Positions 12,300-23,145 of a DNA stretch of 64,000 nucleotides are shown here, one piece after another (positions within the stretch are counted from its first letter, which is position 1; the number at the start of each line of letters is the position of its first letter). The DNA comes from Dipteris shenzhenensis (Eukaryota > Polypodiophyta > Polypodiopsida > Gleicheniales): assembly GCA_047967505.1 (NCBI GenBank), contig CM106539.1. One strand, written 5' to 3'. The translations under genes were made by a program, and so were the position numbers. The notes beneath the pieces were generated by a model. It ran no database searches. It was not told the DNA's origin and saw only the letters and a program-made list of their open reading frames with translations.

Positions 12300-12700
12300 G
12301 AGTCTGCATGCTGCCCATGTGGAAGGTTGAGTCATCAAAACCATGCCACGTTGTTAGACCACGTGGTGCCATCTCATCAAGCAGATGTGACATCACTCCT
12401 TGCCATGTCACCTTACATCGCCACACGTGCTGCCACATGTGCCACCTCATCATTCCACATCATCAGCCATGTGATCACACAATGCCACCTTGGCATACCT
12501 CCTCAACCTTGCTACGTCACCAATCCCTCCACCTCAATTTGCCATGTCAATCTGCCACCTCATGAATGCCAACTCATCATGCCACATCACCTTTCAATGT
12601 CATCGAAGAGGCCCAGTATTACATCATGACCATGCAGGAAGAGACTATATTACCACATCATGACCATGCATGGTGCCACATCAGCCAGATGTATACACAT
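12300..12700. repeat. Degenerate TGCCACATCAT-type motif cluster
   Basis: The string TGCCAC(A/C)TCAT and close variants (GCCATGTCA, CCACATCATC) recur roughly every 15-30 bases. Open frames through it are byproducts of the repeat and encode only His/Thr/Cys-rich text. A similar cluster precedes the copia element near 42215-42350. Function unknown. Confidence 0.55.
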
Positions 12701-12721
12701 GATGATGTGCGAGGCATACAA

Positions 12722-12874
12722 TACCTCGATCGAGGTATATAACCTGGGTGAGGCATACAATACCTCGATCGAGGTATGTGACCGAGGACACCTAGGGATA
12801 CCTCGATCGAGGTTCATACATACATGCGTAATGCACTGAATACCTCGATCGAGGTATAAGGTCTGATCGAGGTA
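12722..12874. repeat. Left array of the 16-bp palindrome TACCTCGATCGAGGTA
   Basis: Full or near-full copies at 12722, 12761, 12799 and 12841, and a half copy (GATCGAGGTA) at about 12865. Spacing is 38-42 bp. Each full copy is its own reverse complement and contains two CpG sites, which are intact. The array is 1.3-1.45 kb from the left end of the transposon. See the matching right-side array at 22430-23080. Confidence 0.92.
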
Positions 12875-12979
12875 TATGATCAGGGCTCTGGGCATAGCAG
12901 ACCTCTCCACCAAAACTTAGCCAATTAGTTTCAATCTTAGCACCTCTCCACCAATAATAATGAAGAGCAATCTAAGAGC

Positions 12980-13099
12980 AATCTAGTGGATGAGTTGAGG
13001 CTCTCTATAAGACACCACGTTTTGGTTCATTTCACCCATTCTTAGCCATTCTTGCCTCCTCATCACTTTGTCACACCTTTCATCCTACTTTCATTGAGA
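12980..13099 (+). promoter_or_regulatory. Candidate promoter/5' UTR of the basic/proline-rich gene
   Basis: A TATA-like CTCTCTATAAGACACC lies about 95 bases before the ATG at 13100, at a plausible core-promoter distance, with a pyrimidine-rich leader between. The first ATG downstream is the one chosen for the gene. Confidence 0.4.
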
Positions 13100-13696
13100 A
13101 TGGGTTCTCAAAGCCGTAGAGCTAGTAGACGTGAAAGATGTAGGAACCCCCCCCCAAATCTCATTGATGAGGAGCGCAAGTGGAAGGCTCGTGAGCGCAA
13201 GAGAGCCTCTAGAGCTCGAGCTCGCACTGCCACCACTGATCCACCTCCAGCTCTACCTCTACATCCCACCTCCACCCCCACCTCCACCCCCACCCCCACC
13301 TCCATTGTCCCCCCATCCTCATCCGCTCCCCTACCTCTAGCCTCCGCCCTTCCCCTAGCCACCTACATTTTGGCCTCCACCTCTACCTCTTCCCCCTCCA
13401 CCCTCCCCCCTCCCCCTCCCCCTCCCCGTCCCCCCACTCCGCTTGGCGCCTCCCTTCCCCCATCCACCCTACCATCTCCCATTGATCCCCTTGCCCCACC
13501 TTGCAACAGCAATGTTGCTTCACGACGTGACTTGCCGAAGTCCACTATCCGTCGTCGTACTAGCAAGATTGTGTAGTCTTTTTTTTGTGACCTCACGCCA
13601 GCTTCGCAGTCTTCTCTTCTCATGTCCCTGATTGATCACCCTGACTTGGTAGAGTGTAGGAGGCTTGCTGGTCACAATGGTACGGTCACACAGTGA
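13100..13696 (+). CDS. Basic/proline-rich protein with one in-frame TAG
   Basis: The frame opens with MGSQSRRASRRERC, then NLIDEERKWKARERKRASRA, an Arg/Lys-rich segment like the basic regions of bZIP-type or TE-encoded DNA-binding proteins. A long Pro/Ser/Thr-rich linker follows (residues ~60-145). A TAG at 13574-13576 follows SKIV. Beyond it the same frame stays open for about 39 more codons of non-repetitive sequence (LTPASQSSLLMSLIDHPDL) to a TGA at 13694. CAG fits the TAG position. Either the protein is 158 residues or the TAG is a recent C-to-T change and the ancestor had 198 codons. It converges with the minus-strand transposase gene. Likely an accessory DNA-binding protein of the transposon (inference). 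Confidence 0.5.
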
Positions 13697-13797
13697 GCCT
13701 ATACATATCGAATACAAAAAAGTGTAATCAACTAGTGATACCCAATAAAAATCAATCTGATCAACTGATGATCCCAAAAAATATGATATGTAATGTG

Positions 13798-15856
13798 CTA
13801 CTCCTCAGGATCAGCTCTCATGCCAATAGTTGCAAGTATGCTCTCGTGATCTGCCACTGCAAGGCGCCATCGTGGAGTGGACGTCGCCTTGCGAGTGCGA
13901 ACACGACTCAAAGTAATCTTGATCCCAACAACAAGATGAGAATACATGTATGCCTCCTGATCCGCCATGTACTCCTGGAACTCAATATAGCGACCACGCC
14001 TCTGTATCTGCTGAAAATAGTGGCCACCTATGATCATGCTATGAGCATTGAAGTGCATCCCATGCCCATCCACTGTATCCTCATTCAGCACACTCTTCAG
14101 CATAGAGCATCGCAACAAGTAATAATCCACACCCTCCTCATTGCCCTCCGAAGCAATAACCGCGAAGATATCACCAATATGCAAAATATCTATAAGCTAG
14201 TCATAATCTCTAGAGGAACTGAATCTCGCATCCTGATCATCATGTATCTCCTCCCAAGGCTGGAAGGGAGAAAGCACTCGCCGTACCCATGGATCGGCCC
14301 ATGGTATCATGGAGCACCCTCCCCAATCATCATCAATGCATGCAGAGCAAAAACATGCAAACCATCGAGAAAAGATCGCGGGGTGAGACTCACCTACGCT
14401 CCTGATGGAATGGAAATCAAGAGTGCCAGGCACAGAATGACAATCAAAAGGCCTAGACCGATCAAGACTCCCAATGTCCACGCACTAAAAATACCAGCTC
14501 ACCACCCTATCGTCACGCGACTGAAACGAGGAGGTAGCACTAGTGGATAAGTGCTGGCTGCACCACTGCACCACATCATGTGCATCCTTGAAGCGATCGG
14601 CACTGTGACGCAACTGGTATCGATGCAAAGCACGCTTCATGCAAGCACCTGCACCATCGTGCTCTCCCTTACCGTGCCTTGTCTCGAAGTAGCTCCATGT
14701 AATCGGAATGCCTGTCTCGCGGTGCCATCTGCAGAACCAATAAAACTGTCTAGCGGATTTGAACTGACCACCGCAACCGTCTGACCAGATCCAGTGCCAC
14801 TGCCATGTGACACCATGATCCCTCAAGAAACTATCATGCAAAGTGAAGCAATGCTGCACAAAATGGGCATCATGCGATCGATCATCACTAATGTAGAAGT
14901 GATACTCTCGCACAATGATGCGTGAGTCGATGGTGCTATCAATGCCATCCACATGAGCCTGTGCATGACGATAGCTAATGTGCACAAATATAGCAACCTG
15001 CAATATGGCATTGAAAAAAAATATGACTATTGAAATAATTCAATATAATGAGGTGGGGAAAAAATCAATACTCAATCACACGTCACCTGTTCGGAGAAAT
15101 AATACTCCGATTGGATCTCATGCTGTGGTGCAAAGGTGTAATTCTTCGCAAAGTCCACCACTGAGACAACCACCCCTGTAGGAAATGTCCTCAAACATGC
15201 ACAAAACTGACGATCCTCCCATTTCGCAGTGTGCGAGTGGCGTATGTAGCAGTACAGCTTCCCTCGAAAACAGTCAATGAATACAACACGTGGTGTCTCC
15301 TTCCCCACAAGCTGCAACCTCCTCGACTGTGCACCACCATCTAATGTCAAGGTACAGTACTCATACTGCTGCCAACGAACCATCTGCACATCACAAGTAT
15401 CTAGTGCAACTCGTGGCACTCTAGCAAAGTCACCACACAAAGTACACATGCCTTCCACACAATCAAGGGAGTGGAATAAAGCATCACCATCTCGTGTACA
15501 CAATATGGAATGAATGAAGTCGCGAGGGCTAGTAGGAACCACTCCCCTATGACCGTTAAGGGAACGGAATACGTCATACATCAATCCAAAATCCACATGG
15601 TAGCGACAACAGCATGTGTCACACTCCTGAGAGCATCGCCCAAACCATGGCCTGCATCGCTCAAATGACCTCTGCCCAATCTTGAACTCCGGGTGCGCCT
15701 CTACAAATTGAGTGTACAACTCAGTCTGGGTACACTCCAAAAAACATGCACCATGCTCAATGTACACACCGCGTGACACCCTCTTCTGCAATGCCTTCTT
15801 GAACACCGGGGATGCTCTGCAATGCTCCTCCCAAAACTGTTGTATGAAGGACCTTC
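13798..15856 (-). pseudogene. Transposase-like protein of the TIR transposon, two exons, two in-frame TAGs
   Basis: Exon 1 (15087-15856) begins within RRSFIQQFWEEHCRAS and has HPEFKIGQRSFERCRPWF, a CDTCCCRYHVDF cluster and LDCVEGMCTLC. An 89-bp GT-AG intron (14998-15086) joins FSEQ to VAIFVHISYRH in phase 0. Exon 2 encodes HFYISDDRSHD, HWIWSDGCGGQFKSAR and HGKGEHDGAGACMKRAL, arranged like a DDE/D-type catalytic core. The C-terminal part runs to the stop at 13798. In-frame TAGs lie at 14485-14487 and 14197-14199; there are no frameshifts or other stops over about 650 codons. The 5' end is unclear because a repeat (15857-15951) abuts it. It is the probable mobilising enzyme; the superfamily is unconfirmed. 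Confidence 0.72.
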
Positions 15857-15955
15857 TGTTGGGGACGAAACTTCACACGCCTCTTAGGCTACCCTATACG
15901 TACATCCACGCAAGATTTGGTCTCCAACTGATTTGGTTTGCGCCACGTAGAAGCA
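15857..15955. repeat. ~95-bp repeat TGTTGGGGACGAAAC..., copy 1
   Basis: About 96 percent identical to 16994-17090. It abuts the transposase coding sequence exactly. It begins like a gypsy-type LTR (TGTTGGGGACGAAA), but I found no target duplication. Read on the minus strand, both copies also encode WRKP(N/D)QLETKSCVDVR and PKRRVKF separated by a TAG, so a duplicated exon is the other reading. Confidence 0.6.
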
Positions 15956-16375
15956 ATCCCTACTAGCACGACTAAACCCTAGTAGCTCAAATGCTGAGTG
16001 GGCTTTTCATCACCACGTCTTAGTTACTAGAGCATTTGCTTCAAACTTCATCAGCAACTAGCTCATAAGGTTGCCTAACTTCAGCTCAGAGCATTTGATG
16101 AATGATGGCTCCAGCAAGCACAATTATGTGAAACTTCAGTGCACTGTATTCGTGTTGGCACCGGCATGACTCAAGCACTTTCCTCCTAGCCAAGGATTTG
16201 CCCCATCACAAGGAATCTTGGGCTCAGAGGTTGTGTGAAATGGCTGAGAGATGGAGGAGAACAAGCTTAAAGATAAAACGTGGGAAGAGAGGGGAGAAAT
16301 CCTTTATTGTGAAGAAGATGATGACATGGCACTCAAAGAGGGCTCAAGGAGGGTGAACATAGCTCTAATGCCACA
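15956..16375 (-). other. Internal remnant of a minus-strand LTR element, no gene recognised
   Basis: Lies on the internal side of the LTR at 16376-16676. Contains AGAGCATTTG-type short repeats and an unremarkable short frame. The PBS-like string GCTCTAATGCCA at 16362-16373 (complement of an initiator-Met primer site with two changes) ends two bases before the LTR. Confidence 0.4.
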
Positions 16376-16676
16376 TGTTGGAGTAGCAAGAAGTATTCAA
16401 AAGATGAAGCAAAATGGAGGATTTTATTCATGAGAGATATCCTGCATATATAGGCACAAGTTACATCCAAGAGTGACATCACATGTGAGCTCAATAGAGC
16501 ATCTAGATCCATAAATCACTCCACTGATTTCTCAATCAAGCCCATGAATCTATCAATCACACCTAATGGAACCTTCTACAACCAAACCTAGTCACACTAA
16601 CCACCATGTGGTGAGACACACACCCATACAAACCTTGTACCCCTAGGTACACCCCATTACATCAATTTGTCCATCA
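16376..16676 (-). repeat. Probable LTR of a decayed minus-strand retroelement
   Basis: Sense strand ends CTACTCCAACA next to the PBS-like site and carries a TATA-like GCCTATATATGCAGG. TG...CA ends give about 301 bp with start TGATGGACAAATTG at 16676. The outer end is a guess because no second LTR or target duplication was found. Confidence 0.5.
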
Positions 16677-16993
16677 TGTGATTGATGCAGATTGTGGAAT
16701 AAAGGAGAGTGGATGCATTAAAGTTTCCTAGAATTATCTTTTTAGGAATATAATTCTTGTGCAATATATATGACTTGTTAAATAGAAGTGAATGTGAATG
16801 TAGCTTGTTTGTACCATGAATTCTTTAACATATCTTGAATGAGTGCCCTGATATGATTTGTAATGTGTGTTTTATATGTGTGTATTTGGTTCTTTTTTTT
16901 CAAATAGATTCTAAATGGAATCCCTCCTCCATGATGGTCTTTCAAAAATCCCAACCCAGTTCCCCATGTTGCTATCATTTGACTATAAAAAAC

Positions 16994-17480
16994 TGTTGGG
17001 GACGAAACTTCACACGCCTCTTAGGCTACCCTAGACGTACATCCACGCAGGATTTGGTCTCCAACTGATCTGGTTTGCGCCACATGGAAGGTATAATGCA
17101 TACATTTTTGCAAGCACCTTTTCAATGCTTAATGTTTACAATTACGACACATGGCATTATTTTTAAAATACATTATGTATTAGATGTGTGAATTGAGATA
17201 TTTGAAATTCAAAATCATACTCTTAATTTTAAATACGCACATGGGGATGAAACTTTGCACGGCTCTTAGGTTTAGTGTAATAATTGCAAGCATTGATATA
17301 TACGAAATTCAATATGATATTCAAAATGATAAAGTTGGAACTTGAACACTTTTTCAATGCTTAATGTTTACAATTACTTCACATGGCATTCTTTTTTAAG
17401 TACCTTATGTATTAAACAAACTATAAACTGAGATAAACAAAGTGTGAAGTACATCATGAAAGTACGAAAATGCTCATACA
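16994..17480. repeat. Tandem ~250-bp duplication headed by the ~95-bp repeat
   Basis: Unit 1 starts at 16994 (TGTTGGGGACGAAAC), unit 2 at about 17243 with a decayed form (GGGGATGAAACTTTGCACGG). Each is followed by TTTTCAATGCTTAATGTTTACAATTAC-like text (about 17115 and 17345). It lies between the RING gene and the transposase gene, in the region where upstream transposase exons would be expected. Confidence 0.55.
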
Positions 17481-17589
17481 TCATAAAAGTGGGAACAATA
17501 TCATGAAAGTACCAAAATGAATCTGTACATCATCATCATCATGCTGCAAAAGTGCATCCCTATACAAGAAACGTGTGAAGCCTAAACAA

Positions 17590-19535
17590 TCAATCTGAAT
17601 TCGAATTTGATAACTCTACATATGATCCTCTAGTGGAACGCTGACGTGGCTCCTGTATGACCCGCTGCCCAACCGTCTGCTGTGTGCCCTCAGGCAAAGC
17701 CGGCTCAGATGGGCCAGCCTCATCACTTGCATGAGATGGGCCAGCCTCATCCTGATGAAGAGGAGGGCATGCTGCACGCGCCACTGCTGCCATCTCTGCC
17801 TCCCTCGCCTCCTCTATGTACGCGCGTCTCAGCTCCCATACCCGTGCATCTGCGAATACTCGTGCCTCAAATCCAGCACGAGTAATCGTCTCTACATGTG
17901 AAAGACGCTGGTCTCGGCCCCGCCCTAGCTTCTGCTCCACCCACTACTACAATGATGTCTGCAGCTCTGCCTCTCGCTCAATCCGGCGTGCCTCCTCCGC
18001 TCGTGCCTCGTCACCTGGCATGAAATCACCATACGAAAAGCGTCGTGGAATGCATGAAGCAACCACCGATGTATCAGCACCCTCCTGCATCAGCAACGCT
18101 CTCTGTGCCTCCTCCCTGTAGTGCTCTGTCAAGACTACGTAGGCGAATGGATCAACAGCCTGACGATGACCAGGATATAGATCATCCATGCCTAGTCCTC
18201 TGTATGTCGCCACATCAATGTCAGCAAAGCATACAGGGCACACTGATCGTGCCACCATGTGGCGGGTCATGCAATGGAGATGTGCGATGTGGCCGCACCC
18301 TAGTCCAAACCACCCTACGGTGTCAAACTCCTCGTGGCAAAGGACACAAGTGGCAGTAGGAAGCCTGGCTATGACTGCTGCGTCTATGGGTGTCCTAGTC
18401 GGCACATCTACAGGAGGAGCAGGGTATCGGGCCACGCTGGGGTCGATCCTATGGCGAGATGGATCACGACTAATATGCCTCAACTGCAAAAGATAGTGCT
18501 CTGCGCGATGGTATGCTATGCGTGTCCAAATCCTCTGCTCCTCCAAATCTGTCTGCAACAGTCGTATGCGAGACTCCATCTCTTGATGCAATAGATGTGC
18601 TTGCAATGCAAACATGTCGCATACATGGTGAGAATTAACCAAAAAACTTCAGTTCAAAACACGCTACAAAAAAATAAACTAACATAATCAAAATAACTAA
18701 CCTCATCCCTAGACTCGGCCAACAATGCCTCCAACTCTGCAATCCGTGTGTCTCGAGCCTCCAACTCATGCTGAGGCGGCGTAGATGTGAAAGGTGGTGT
18801 AGATGTGGGAGGCTCCATCGATGATCGAGGTGGGGGAGGTGGAATCGCAATAGATCTCGATAGGGCAGAGACCATGTGCTGCAAGGATGATGCCACTGAA
18901 TGAACATCCCCCCTAATCTGTCCTCCCACCGCTCGCAATGCCGGTGCAGGGATGGTGTGCAACTCTAGTGCCTCGCGTCGACGCCGAACACCTGCAATTT
19001 GATGCTCCTGACGCCCCATCCTACCATGTCCCGCTCCTGATCCTGGACGGGTACTAAGGTAGTCCACCCGATGACCAAGCACAAACTCAGCGTATAGCTG
19101 CATGGCAAACGACCTGGCTATCTAACGGTTGTGAGGCAATCGACCACCATTCGCAGCGAGATATCTCGGATAAATGTGTGCTGCTATGATGGGGTGCCTA
19201 CAACGTAAAATATGCAAGGGGAGCCCTGATCGTGGTCGCATCGCCTCGGTGTGGCCATCCCAAAACATATCCTCCAAGGCCTGCCTGTGATGTGACTCAC
19301 GCTCAAACAACTGTCGAATGGCTCTCCAATCCAAGCCGCCACCAGTGATCTCTGCCTCAGCCTGTGCCTGAAAGCTATCCACAACGTCCTCAACTGTGTC
19401 CAATCGACCCAGAGCCTCAATAACTGAATCCAGACTCGCAACCAAGTGAGGGGGTGCCCTAGCATCCTGCAGTGCCCTCATCTCAGCTCTCAGCATCTCT
19501 ATCTGCATACGAATAGTGGTGCTAGAACCTGTGCG
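17590..19535 (-). pseudogene. RING-H2 protein of the transposon with three in-frame TAGs
   Basis: Probable exons lie at about 19535-18708 and 18640-17590, with a splice donor after LLAESRDE. The first part is helical (MQIEMLRAEMRALQDA, VASLDSVIEALGRLD) with a Pro-rich segment. The second holds a RING-H2 finger at about 18360-18230: CVLC, then CGHIAHLHC, then CPVC, matching C-x2-C, C-x-H-x2-H-x2-C, C-x2-C. A Ser/Pro tail ends with TGA at 17590. In-frame TAGs lie at 19122-19124 and in tandem at 17944-17949; none is TAA or TGA and no frameshift is seen, and CAG (Gln) fits each. RING-H2 proteins are usually E3 ubiquitin ligases. Inference: the element encodes a ubiquitin ligase that acts on host or transposon proteins. 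Confidence 0.65.
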
Positions 19536-19565
19536 CTGGCTGGCGCATGCACAAAAAAAACACAT

Positions 19566-20440
19566 GGAAATTAATATTCTATTTGGGTAATGAAAATAAT
19601 ATTCTATTCAATATGACTTATAATCTATTTACGTAATGAAAACTATTTGTACGTACTCCTTGATGAGGTAGGATGTCGTTGGGATCATCCTATGCACCTA
19701 CTGGTAGATGGGCCAAATGTGTGGCTCAATATTAATCAATATTATTAATAATTCTTAATTTTGATTAGAATTTTTTCACTCTAGTTGTTGCATTTTTAAA
19801 CTTACATGTCTCAAATATTTTTTCCTTATATGTTTCCCTTTTTTCACTTTTTATCCAATATGAAACTTTTCCACATGTGGTGTAAGGACCACATTGTCCA
19901 CTTATGGCCCTTATACTAAGGACAGATAGTGGAGAGGTTTGGTTAATAAGACCTTCTTTGAATGCTTTACTGCCTTGGGTTTGCAATAGATATGGAGGAG
20001 ATAGAAGGATACCTAATACATTACTTTGAACGATACACAAGCAAGGCGCATCTAGTATTTCTCGGACTACACATTAAAAAAGAGAGCGGGTTCACACTAC
20101 AGACCTTTTAAAGCGAGAACTTTGAGAAAATAATTAAGCCTTTTCAATATTATCTATTTTGGTTGGGCAATCCACCTCAACTAGTGGCCATTCCTATAGA
20201 TCATCACTTGGTTCCCATGCTTGGGGAGAGAGGAGACCTTTGGACAATCATAAATTACGTATGTGTTTTCGATGCGTTGGTGCATTTACAAGATCCAATT
20301 AGCCATATGCTTATGCATCTAACCACTCTAGTGTTGGGGTCTTTGCCCATGTGGTGTGGTGTTTTAGGGATAATGCCCATGTGGTGTTTTATACAGCCTA
20401 CTTACTCTACCTAAATTATGAAACAACTCTTAACCAACTA
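19566..20440. other. Region inside the transposon without a recognised gene
   Basis: A few short frames are present but none shows a domain. GTGTGGTGTTTTAGGGATAATGCCCATGTGG-type short duplications occur near 20340-20390. Confidence 0.4.
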
Positions 20441-22300
20441 TATAATCTATAATATTCCACATAAACGATGATTTTTTAAAAGATGGTTTTGAAGACTAAA
20501 AATAATTCCAAAAATAATTAAAAAAACTTTAAAATGCATTTCAGATTTAGAAATATTTTATAATTATTCCTATAAACTAAAATTTAAATGTTTCTTTATA
20601 TTAATAAAAATAGCACTAATTTAAACTTTAATCTCTTTTTTTTAAAAGATGATTTTAAAAACAAAATATTTACATTTTCTCATTTTAAATAAATAATTAC
20701 GTAATTCCAAAAATCATTTAAAAAAACTTTCAAATGCATTTCAATTTTAAAAATATTTTATAATTATTCCTATAAACTAAGATTTAAACGTTTTTTATTT
20801 CAATAAAAATAGCTCTAATTTAAAAAAATAACTTTAATCTCTTTTTTTCCAAAGATGATTTTTAAAAACCTAATTTTTACATTTTCACATTTTGAATAAA
20901 AAATGCCTCATTAAACGTTTTTTAAATTTAAAATTTTCACATTTTAAATTATAAATGTCGTAATTCAAAAATTAAAAAAAAATTTACAAATGCATTTCAA
21001 AATTATAAATACTTTATAATTATTCCTATGAACGTTTTTTTATTTAATAAAAATAGCTCTATTTTTAAAAAAAAATTCATTTTTACATTTTAAATAAAAA
21101 ATGTCGTAATTCATAAATTTCAAAAAAACATTAAAATGCATTTGAAATTTAGAAATTTTTTATAATTTTTCTTATAAACTAAAATTTAATTAAATTCTAC
21201 CAAAAAGAAAATGCTACATAAAAAAAACAGAAATATAGAATATTTTCACATTTTGAATAAAAAATGCCTCATTAAACGTTTTTTAAATTTAAAATTTTCA
21301 CATTTTAAATTATAAATGTCGTAATTCAAAAATTTTAAAAAAATTTACAAATGCATTTCAAATTTATAATTATTAATATGAACGTTTTTTTATTTACTAA
21401 AAATAGCTCTATTTTAAAAAAAAATTTTCATTTTCACATTTTAAATAAAAAATGTCGTAATTCATAAATTTCAAAAAAACATTAAAATGCATTTGAAATT
21501 TAGAAATTTTTTATAACCTAAAATTTAATTAAATTCTACCAAAAAGAAAATGCTACATAAAAAAAACAGAAATATAGAACATTTTCACATTTTGAATAAA
21601 AAATGCCTCATTAAACGTTTTTTAAATTTAAAATTTTCACATTTTAAATTATAAATGTCGTAATTCAAAAATTTTAAAAAAATTTACAAATGCATTTCAA
21701 ATTTATAAATATTTTATAATTATTAATATGAATGTTTTTTTATTTACTAAAAATAGCTCTATTTTAAAAAAAAATTTCATTTTCACATTTTAAATAAAAA
21801 ATGTCGTAATTCATAAATTTCAGAAAAACATTAAAATGCATTTGAAATTTAGAAATTTTTTATAATTTTCCTTATAACCTAAAATTTAATTAAATTCTAC
21901 CAAAAAGAAAATGCTACATAAAAAAAACAGAAATATAAAACATTTTCACATTTTGAATAAATTTTGAATAAAAAATGCCTCATTAAACGTTTTTTAAATT
22001 TTAAATTTTCACATTTTAAATTATAAATGTCGTAATTCAAAAATTTTAAAAAAATTTACAAATGCATTTCAAATTTATAAATATTTTATAATTGTTAATA
22101 TGAACGTTTTTTTATTTACTAAAAATAGCTCTATTTTAAAAAAAAATTTTCATTTTCACATATTAAATAAAAAATGTCGTAATTCATAAATTTCAGAAAA
22201 ACATTAAAATGCATTTGAAATTTAGAAATTTTTTATAAATTTTCTTATAAACTAAAATTTAATCAAATTTTACCAAAAAGAAAATGCTACATAAAAAAAA
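20441..22300. repeat. AT-rich tandem repeat array (units ~340-373 bp)
   Basis: The landmark ATGCTACATAAAAAAAAC occurs at about 21211, 21550, 21911 and 22284, giving unit lengths of 339, 361 and 373. Each unit contains TGCCTCATTAAACGTTTT, AATGTCGTAATTCA twice, and AATGCATTT. The first 700 bases hold a more diverged version. Nearly the only CpG left in the array is the conserved TGTCGTAATTC/AAACGTTTT core. No coding potential. Confidence 0.85.
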
Positions 22301-22429
22301 CCCTATCCGGACTCTCCCGCTCCGGCTCCGTCCATCTCCGTCGATGTCCGTTGGTGGCTCTCCGTCGCTCGCGCAATTCCGTCGAAGTCCCGCAAATCCG
22401 AAATCGGTGGATGAGGAGGAGCTCGATCG
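22301..22429. other. Abrupt GC-rich stretch with TCCG repeats
   Basis: Composition switches from over 85 percent A+T to GC-rich within a few bases. TCCG and TCCGTC strings recur about every 10 bases. It leads into the palindrome array. Confidence 0.5.
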
Positions 22430-23080
22430 AGGTATGCAAAATGAGGGGGGTCGCTCTCCTTTTATAAGAAAAATTAGGGTTTAGCTACCTCGATCGAGGT
22501 ATTCTGCATGTATGCCACGACACCTCGATCGAGGTATCGTGACATGCCCATACATCTCGGCACATCTACCTGGATCGAGGTATCGGCATGCCACGATACC
22601 TCGATCGAGGTATTGTCACATGCCCATACATCTCGGTACATCTACCTCGATCGAGGTATCGGCATGCCACGATACCTCGATCGAGGTATTGTGACATGCC
22701 CATACATCTCGGTACATCCACGTCGATGGAGGTTTTGACATGCCACGATACCTCGATCGTGGTATGTCGGCAGAAGCGGGATGCCAAGTCATGTGTCCAG
22801 CATACCTCGATCGAGGTATGTCATCTGCCCTGTCGGATGGCACATACCTCGATCGAGGTATGCTGGACATGCCACCTGACCTCGATCGAGGTTGAGCTAG
22901 ATTGCCACGATACCTCGAACGAGGTAGATGTGGCATGTATAGGTGGCTTGCCAGCAAGCCTCGATTGAGGTAGAGGCTCGGTCCGGTGAGAAAGCTCAGT
23001 ACCTCGATCGAGGTATTGGCTTGGCTCGGTTGTCCTCGTGTGTGATTTTCATTGGAGCTAATACCTCGATCGAGGTACTA
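22430..23080. repeat. Right array of about 16 copies of the palindrome TACCTCGATCGAGGTA
   Basis: Exact or one-to-two-mismatch copies lie near 22432 (partial), 22486, 22521, 22568, 22597, 22641, 22672, 22719, 22748, 22803, 22847, 22879, 22910, 22956, 23001 and 23061. Spacing is 28-62 bp. Some neighbours form a 72-bp dimer (TCGGCATGCCACGA between them). The array ends about 95 bp inside the right end of the transposon. The two CpGs per copy are kept in nearly all copies. Confidence 0.93.
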
Positions 23081-23145
23081 GAGACCGAAGCAAAACCTTT
23101 GTATTTTTACTCGAGCGGGTGTCACACTCACTCGAAAGTGGTCCG

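Noticed and set aside
15857-17090. Pair of 95-bp repeats as LTRs of a small (TRIM-type) retroelement
   Set aside because: No target duplicate at the two outer ends and no primer site or polypurine tract placed correctly; kept as an unexplained repeat.
13100-19535. Nuclear genetic-code change with TAG meaning Gln
   Set aside because: Not supported as a general code: CAG codons are still used in the same genes, other genes here end in TAG or carry TGA/TAA decay, and the hydrolase gene needs no recoding. Only local readthrough remains possible.
22430-23080. CRISPR-like array
   Set aside because: Regular repeats with spacers, but the repeat is a 16-bp palindrome, spacers are themselves partly repeated, and this is plant nuclear DNA with introns and retroelements.
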